From: Entophlyctis helioformis
Lineage: Eukaryota > Chytridiomycota > Chytridiomycetes > Chytridiales > Chytriomycetaceae
Direction: 5' to 3'
Length of the DNA stretch: 44,205 bases
Assembly (NCBI GenBank): GCA_025526915.1
Contig: JAHLKH010000203.1
Location: 1 to 44,205 of the forward strand
Numbering within the stretch: position 1 is the stretch's first letter; each line of letters begins with the position of its first letter. The notes beneath the pieces are model-generated. The model ran no database searches. It had not been told where the DNA came from and saw nothing but the letters and a program-made list of their open reading frames with translations. Position numbers and translations under genes: made by a program. This document shows positions 40,060 through 44,205 of this stretch, in pieces.

Positions 40060-40640
40060 TGTCCTTGAGAGTTGCCCATGCACGCCACGCTGTCCATCCA
40101 TGCATCCATCGATGCATGCACACACAGATCTGACCCTGTGACCACACCTTGGGGATGCCTCTGGGACTGGACACGCCGCTCGATCCAACTCTACAACCGG
40201 TACATGGCCACGCCCGGTCTGCCCGATGGCGACCCGCCTCAAGGCATACGCCTGGCTGTCACGCTCAAGTCAGCCAGCAAGTGCGACACGGCGCCATCCG
40301 CACTGCGTTCCAAATGCCAAAGAAGCCAATATCATACGAGACCCGGTCTTTGACCCGCGACGCTCGGAAGGTGCACGGTTCCTGATGCTCGCACGTGTGG
40401 GCGGCATCTACACGGCTCGCCGCGCCATCAATACCAGCCTGCTCGACCCAGCCCACTCGTTTGGCAACGGCTCATGCTGCATCATATGCGGCGAGGGTCC
40501 ACAAACACTCTAGGGCGAACTCCGCTGCAATCCTCTCCATCCCAATCACACGTTCACCGAACGCACCTGTATCTTGTGCAACGAACAGACATCCGTTCTT
40601 GTGGATGCAACTGGCCGCTGAGCGAATCCAACGCAGAAGG
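40060..40640 (+). mobile_element. Possible decayed non-LTR retroelement 3' fragment
   Basis: In shifting plus-strand frames the stretch reads RRSIQLYNRYMATP, IIRDPVFDPRRSEGARFLML, ARVGGIYTARRAIN, then CCIICGEG and CILCNEQ. A late Cx2C zinc-knuckle-like motif after an R/G-rich helix recalls the C-terminus of LINE reverse transcriptases. A shorter related piece lies at 38920-39115, on the other side of IMP2 and in the same orientation. No reverse transcriptase catalytic motif is present, so this is only a suggestion. Confidence 0.3.
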
Positions 40641-40837
40641 CTTCTAGCAGGCTCCTAGCAGACTGGTAAACTCGAACAGCTCGAACGCGTCGCGCAACGC
40701 TGTGCAAATGATGTGTGTACATCAAGGTAGAGTATCAATGTATTGTATGGATGGCCATGACAGAGAGATGACAGGGAGATGACAGAGAGACAGAAAGGAG
40801 ATGGAAGGAGGCGATCTAGCCAGTGTGCTGGCAGGCT

Positions 40838-41791
40838 CTACTTGCGAGCAACGGCGTACGAGAGAGGACCGGCGGCCGTGTTGCCAGGGAAAGCAGCAAC
40901 AAAGGCGTCAAGGCTGCCGCCCTTGACAAGCGACGCAAGCTTGGTTCCGGCATCGGCAGGGAAGCCAGCAACCTTCTTGTAGCAAACAAGCTGGCCGAGG
41001 GAGCCAGAGCTGGAGAGCGAGTTGTGCTGGACATCGGCAGCGGTGTACGTCAGCTGGACAGCAGGCGAGGTCGTCTGACGGAAGAACGAGGCGCCGTTGT
41101 TGCCCGTGTTGATCTGGGATCCACAAGCACCAGCGTACGAGCTGGGGATGAGGATGGCCTGGGGTACTGGAGCGAGTACGCGCCAATGGCGCCGGCCTTG
41201 GAGTCAACGGGATCCCAGGAAGCAAGACCCTTGATGGTGGCGTTGCCAGCCGAGAGCGAGCGAGCCCAGGCGAGCGCGGCACGACCGCCAGCAGAGTGAC
41301 CACCGACCCAGAGGTTGGAGAGGTCAAGATCGACATTGTAGGTCGACTTCCACGAAGCGGCGTTGGAGCGGAGAGCCCAGTAGAGGTTGTTGAACGAGGG
41401 GCCGAACTTGGCGTCGTTCTTGAACGTGCCAGTGTCGTAGTTGAGGATGACGGTCACGACATCGTTCTTGGCGCTGGCCTCGGCAAAGTCCTTGTCTGGA
41501 TGGGTGTTGGATGGACGTTGAATGGATGTCAGTGAGTTGGTGGTGGTGGTGGTGGTGCACAGCAACAGGAATTGGGCCACATGAAATTGATGAGACCGAG
41601 ATACGCACAGTCGGTGGCTCCAAAGCTGGTGCCGACAGCAAAGACAAGGACGGGAGTCTTGCCGCCATTGCCGGGCTTGATGTAAGCCTGAGCGTTGGCG
41701 TTGCGGATGGCGACGGACGCGGGGGCGGGGGAGTGGTCTGAGCGACGGAGAGGGCAGCGAGAGCCGAGACAATGAGTGACGAGAAGAGCAT
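40838..41791 (-). pseudogene. Secreted alpha/beta hydrolase, copy 1, with two frame breaks
   Basis: 954 nt against 956 nt in copy 2. Start 41791, same 113-nt intron. One C of the six-C run is lost (41727-41731 on this strand), shifting the frame about 20 residues after the start, and one T is lost near 41160, past the catalytic Ser. As read, the product is not functional. The GHSAGG nucleophile motif sits between the two breaks. It may be a true pseudogene, or a functional copy with assembly indels that short-read polishing could not fix because the two copies are identical. Confidence 0.85.
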
Positions 41792-41853
41792 CTTGCGAGG
41801 TGGATCAGAAAGATGTCTGTGATGGGACTGGATGGGATGGGAGTTGATGTCGG

Positions 41854-41861
41854 TATTTATA
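41854..41861 (-). promoter_or_regulatory. TATA box of hydrolase copy 1
   Basis: TATAAATA on the minus strand, about 65 bp upstream of the start at 41791; identical in context to that of copy 2. Confidence 0.7.
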
Positions 41862-41975
41862 GGCGGGGCGGATGGCCGTTCGGAAACCTCCGAAATGAGG
41901 GAATAGTACGTGGAAAGGCGCAATGGATTAGCAGGGGCGTGCACTCGGGGTCCCAATGTCACGAGCCGGGGTCGT

Positions 41976-42394
41976 GCACGCGGGAATGGGAGAACACGGG
42001 TCGCGTGGCAATGAACAGAGATGGATGGATGGATGGATGGATGGATTGGTGGATTGGTGGATTGGTGGATGGATGAGTGGATGGTGCGGCAGTAGTTCTG
42101 TTGGGGCAGAGCAGAGCACACTCCCAGCTGTGCAAAGTCACAACCTGAAGTATCAGCCATCGTCCAGCAGACGGCTGTCATTCCCTCCCGTCCATGACAA
42201 CCATCGCAGCACGAGTCGACATGTGGCTCATCCGCAATGAGACCCGTTTTCGCAATTGGCTGACACCTATAGCCTTCATCTGTCAGCGAGACCCGTTTTC
42301 GCACTTCCATCCGTCAAGAATACCATTGTGGCCAGGTTCAGGGTGTGGATCATCTGGCCTCACCTGGCCTCATCTGACCTTGGCCGGTCAGGGA
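41976..42394. other. Spacer of the palindrome
   Basis: About 0.42 kb without a supported gene. It holds a GGAT microsatellite (about 42020-42075) and a direct repeat GAGACCCGTTTTCGCA at about 42239 and 42290. Confidence 0.7.
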
Positions 42395-42507
42395 GACCCC
42401 GGGCTCATGACATTGGGACCCCGAGTGCACGCCCCTGCTAATCCATTGCGCCTTTCCACGTACTATTCCCTCATTTCGGAGGTTTCCGAACGGCCATCCG
42501 CCCCGCC

Positions 42508-42515
42508 TATAAATA
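42508..42515 (+). promoter_or_regulatory. TATA box of hydrolase copy 2
   Basis: TATAAATA in CGCCTATAAATACCG, about 70 bp upstream of the ATG at 42578, with a CATC-rich leader between. Confidence 0.75.
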
Positions 42516-42577
42516 CCGACATCAACTCCCATCCCATCCAGTCCCATCACAGACATCTTTCTGATCCACCTCGCAAG

Positions 42578-43533
42578 ATGCTCTTCTCGTCGCTCATTGT
42601 CTCGGCTCTCGCTGCCCTCTCCGTCGCTCAGACCACTCCCCCCGCCCCCGCGTCCGTCGCCATCCGCAACGCCAACGCTCAGGCTTACATCAAGCCCGGC
42701 AATGGCGGCAAGACTCCCGTCCTTGTCTTTGCTGTCGGCACCAGCTTTGGAGCCACCGACTGTGCGTATCTCGGTCTCATCAATTTCATGTGGCCCAATT
42801 CCTGTTGCTGTGCACCACCACCACCACCACCAACTCACTGACATCCATTCAACGTCCATCCAACACCCATCCAGACAAGGACTTTGCCGAGGCCAGCGCC
42901 AAGAACGATGTCGTGACCGTCATCCTCAACTACGACACTGGCACGTTCAAGAACGACGCCAAGTTCGGCCCCTCGTTCAACAACCTCTACTGGGCTCTCC
43001 GCTCCAACGCCGCTTCGTGGAAGTCGACCTACAATGTCGATCTTGACCTCTCCAACCTCTGGGTCGGTGGTCACTCTGCTGGCGGTCGTGCCGCGCTCGC
43101 CTGGGCTCGCTCGCTCTCGGCTGGCAACGCCACCATCAAGGGTCTTGCTTCCTGGGATCCCGTTGACTCCAAGGCCGGCGCCATTGGCGCGTACTCGCTC
43201 CAGTACCCTCAGGCCATCCTCATCCCCAGCTCGTACGCTGGTGCTTGTGGATCCCAGATCAACACGGGCAACAACGGCGCCTCGTTCTTCCGTCAGACGA
43301 CCTCGCCTGCTGTCCAGCTGACGTACACCGCTGCCGATGTCCAGCACAACTCGCTCTCCAGCTCTGGCTCCCTCGGCCAGCTTGTTTGCTACAAGAAGGT
43401 TGCTGGCTTCCCTGCCGATGCCGGAACCAAGCTTGCGTCGCTTGTCAAGGGCGGCAGCCTTGACGCCTTTGTTGCTGCTTTCCCTGGCAACACGGCCGCC
43501 GGTCCTCTCTCGTACGCCGTTGCTCGCAAGTAG
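42578..43533 (+). CDS. Secreted alpha/beta hydrolase, copy 2 (intact)
   Basis: Exons 42578-42761 and 42875-43533; 843 nt, 280 residues. Signal peptide MLFSSLIVSALAALSVAQ. Nucleophile elbow GHSAGG (WVGGHSAGGRAALAWA), a downstream acidic candidate in WDPVDS and a His in VQHNSL give a plausible Ser-Asp-His triad. The layout resembles chlorophyllase/PAF-acetylhydrolase-type or cutinase-like hydrolases; the substrate cannot be told from sequence. Strong codon bias toward C at third positions and a clear TATA box suggest high expression. Inverted partner at 40838-41791. Confidence 0.88.
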
Positions 43534-43587
43534 AGCCTGCCAGCCCACACTTGTCAGATCGGCTCCTTCCATCTGATCTCTATCCCT

Positions 43588-43626
43588 GTCATCTCCCTGT
43601 CATCTCCCTGTCATCTCCCTGTCATG
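43588..43626 (+). repeat. 12-bp tandem repeat in the hydrolase 3' flank
   Basis: CTGTCATCTCCC in about three full copies plus a partial one, just after the stop codon. The inverted copy near 40757-40797 is degenerate (GACAGAGAGAT units). Confidence 0.8.
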
Positions 43627-43694
43627 GCCATCCATACAATACATTGACATTCCACCTAGATGTACACATTTAGTAAGAGCAGAGATATCGGTCG

Positions 43695-43860
43695 TTATGT
43701 AAACATGGTATCGCAAACAAGAACCTTACGACCGTGAACGTGTTCAACCCAAAGCGCTCTTTCCAAGCGTTCCACAACGGCAAGAATATCTGGCGGCACA
43801 GGCGCCACCAACTCAGACACCCTCGTCGTGCCCTCGCCCTGGCCCTCGCCCCGGCCGCTG
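43695..43860 (-). CDS. Possible 3' exon of a gene running out of the window
   Basis: Minus-strand frame ending at 43695: a Gly/Glu/Arg-rich stretch, then VSELVAPVPPDILAVVERLE and ALWVEHVHGRKVLVCDTMF before the stop. The amino-acid texture is that of a folded protein, unlike the competing frames. The upstream boundary is not defined; an acceptor should lie near 43.86-43.89 kb. Family unknown. Confidence 0.35.
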
Positions 43861-43911
43861 CTCTGGCTGCTCCGGTCTCTCTCTCACGCACTCGCAGCGG
43901 TCCAACAAGCT

Positions 43912-43978
43912 TCCAGCCGCCAGACGCCAGATGCCAGCCGCCAGACGCCAGACGCCAGACGCCAGACCGCCGGCCAGC
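43912..43978 (+). repeat. Short tandem repeat GCCAGAC
   Basis: Seven-to-fourteen-bp units (CAGACGC / CAGCCGC) repeated about eight times. A related CTGGC-rich run on the opposite strand sits at 725-765. Confidence 0.7.
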
Positions 43979-44205
43979 CGGCCCAAGTGGGTCGAGCCAA
44001 CGGCGGAGGTTGCTGCTCCGTTCCGCCGGCCTCTGCTGCGAGCTTGAACCAGACTCTGAATGCCTGCAAGCGAGTGCTGACCTGCCCATCCACCATTGCC
44101 TTTTGTCCGCGTCTCGGTCGTGACCCGGCCCGCACCGACCGCCCACAGCCAGCGCGACAAGCTCCGCAGTGTTGTCGTTGTCGCTCGCTCGCTTGCTCGC
44201 AATTG

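Larger units (their letters stand above)
40737..41975 (-). repeat. Left arm of a ~1.2-kb palindrome
   Basis: Contains a whole copy of the hydrolase gene, promoter and 3' flank, inverted relative to 42395-43665. Coding region, intron and ~190 bp of upstream DNA are identical apart from two single-base deletions, whereas the 3' flank past the stop codon is clearly diverged (e.g. GCCTGCCAGCCCACACTTG against GCCTGCCAGCACACTGG). Confidence 0.9.
42395..43665 (+). repeat. Right arm of the ~1.2-kb palindrome
   Basis: Reverse complement of 40737-41975. Similarity starts abruptly at GACCCCGGGCTCATGACATTGGGAC and fades after the stop codon, through a CTGTCATCTCCC tandem repeat that is degenerate in the other arm. 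Confidence 0.9.

Noticed and set aside
40737..43665. Palindrome as a fold-back (chimeric long-read) artefact
   Set aside because: A fold-back would give equally identical flanks, but the 3' flanks of the two arms differ by many substitutions and the spacer is unique.

Overview
The window looks like nuclear DNA of a zoosporic (flagellated) fungus, most probably a chytrid. Genes are dense and GC-rich, carry many short GT-AG introns (about 60-150 nt), and belong to fungal families. A complete gene for the ciliary transport protein IFT144/WDR19 shows that the organism builds a flagellum. I recognised no rRNA, tRNA, CRISPR array or intact mobile element.

Layout. 1-2.4 kb: two divergent paralogues of a secreted fungal family often mislabelled 'ribosomal protein s17', each with reading-frame breaks. 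2.7-9.6 kb: IFT144, reconstructed as 25 exons. 9.7-12.7 kb (minus): a membrane-anchored GH26-like glycoside hydrolase, convergent with IFT144. 12.8-13.6 kb: one arm of a long dispersed inverted repeat whose partner lies at 35.9-36.7 kb. 14.5-20.4 kb: two pepsin-type aspartic proteases in tandem. The second has a mucin-like stalk of ten 38-residue repeats, and the 3' parts of the two genes are nearly identical, intron included. 20.6-21.2 kb (minus): a probable GPI-anchored acidic Cys/Trp-motif protein. 21.7-23.5 kb (minus): a class C (GABA-B-like) seven-helix receptor. 24.1-26 kb (minus): an F-box/LRR protein. 26.4-29.5 kb (minus): the mRNA export receptor MEX67/NXF1 (10 exons), divergent from a seven-helix membrane protein at 29.9-30.8 kb. 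30.9-35.1 kb: an AT-richer island with fragments of cysteine-containing secreted proteins that I do not recognise. 35.3-35.6 kb (minus): a small multi-helix membrane protein. 36.8-38.9 kb: an AAA+ ATPase. 39.2-40.0 kb (minus): mitochondrial inner membrane peptidase subunit 2, bracketed by related sequences that may be remnants of a non-LTR retroelement. 40.7-43.7 kb: a palindrome of two copies of a secreted alpha/beta hydrolase. 43.7-44.2 kb (minus): a possible 3' exon of a gene leaving the window.

Two themes recur. First, many products are secreted or surface-exposed (proteases, hydrolases, GPI protein, receptors), as expected of an osmotroph that meets hosts or substrates. Second, neighbouring duplicates appear homogenised by gene conversion, and several genes carry single-base breaks that may be real pseudogenisation or uncorrected assembly indels.
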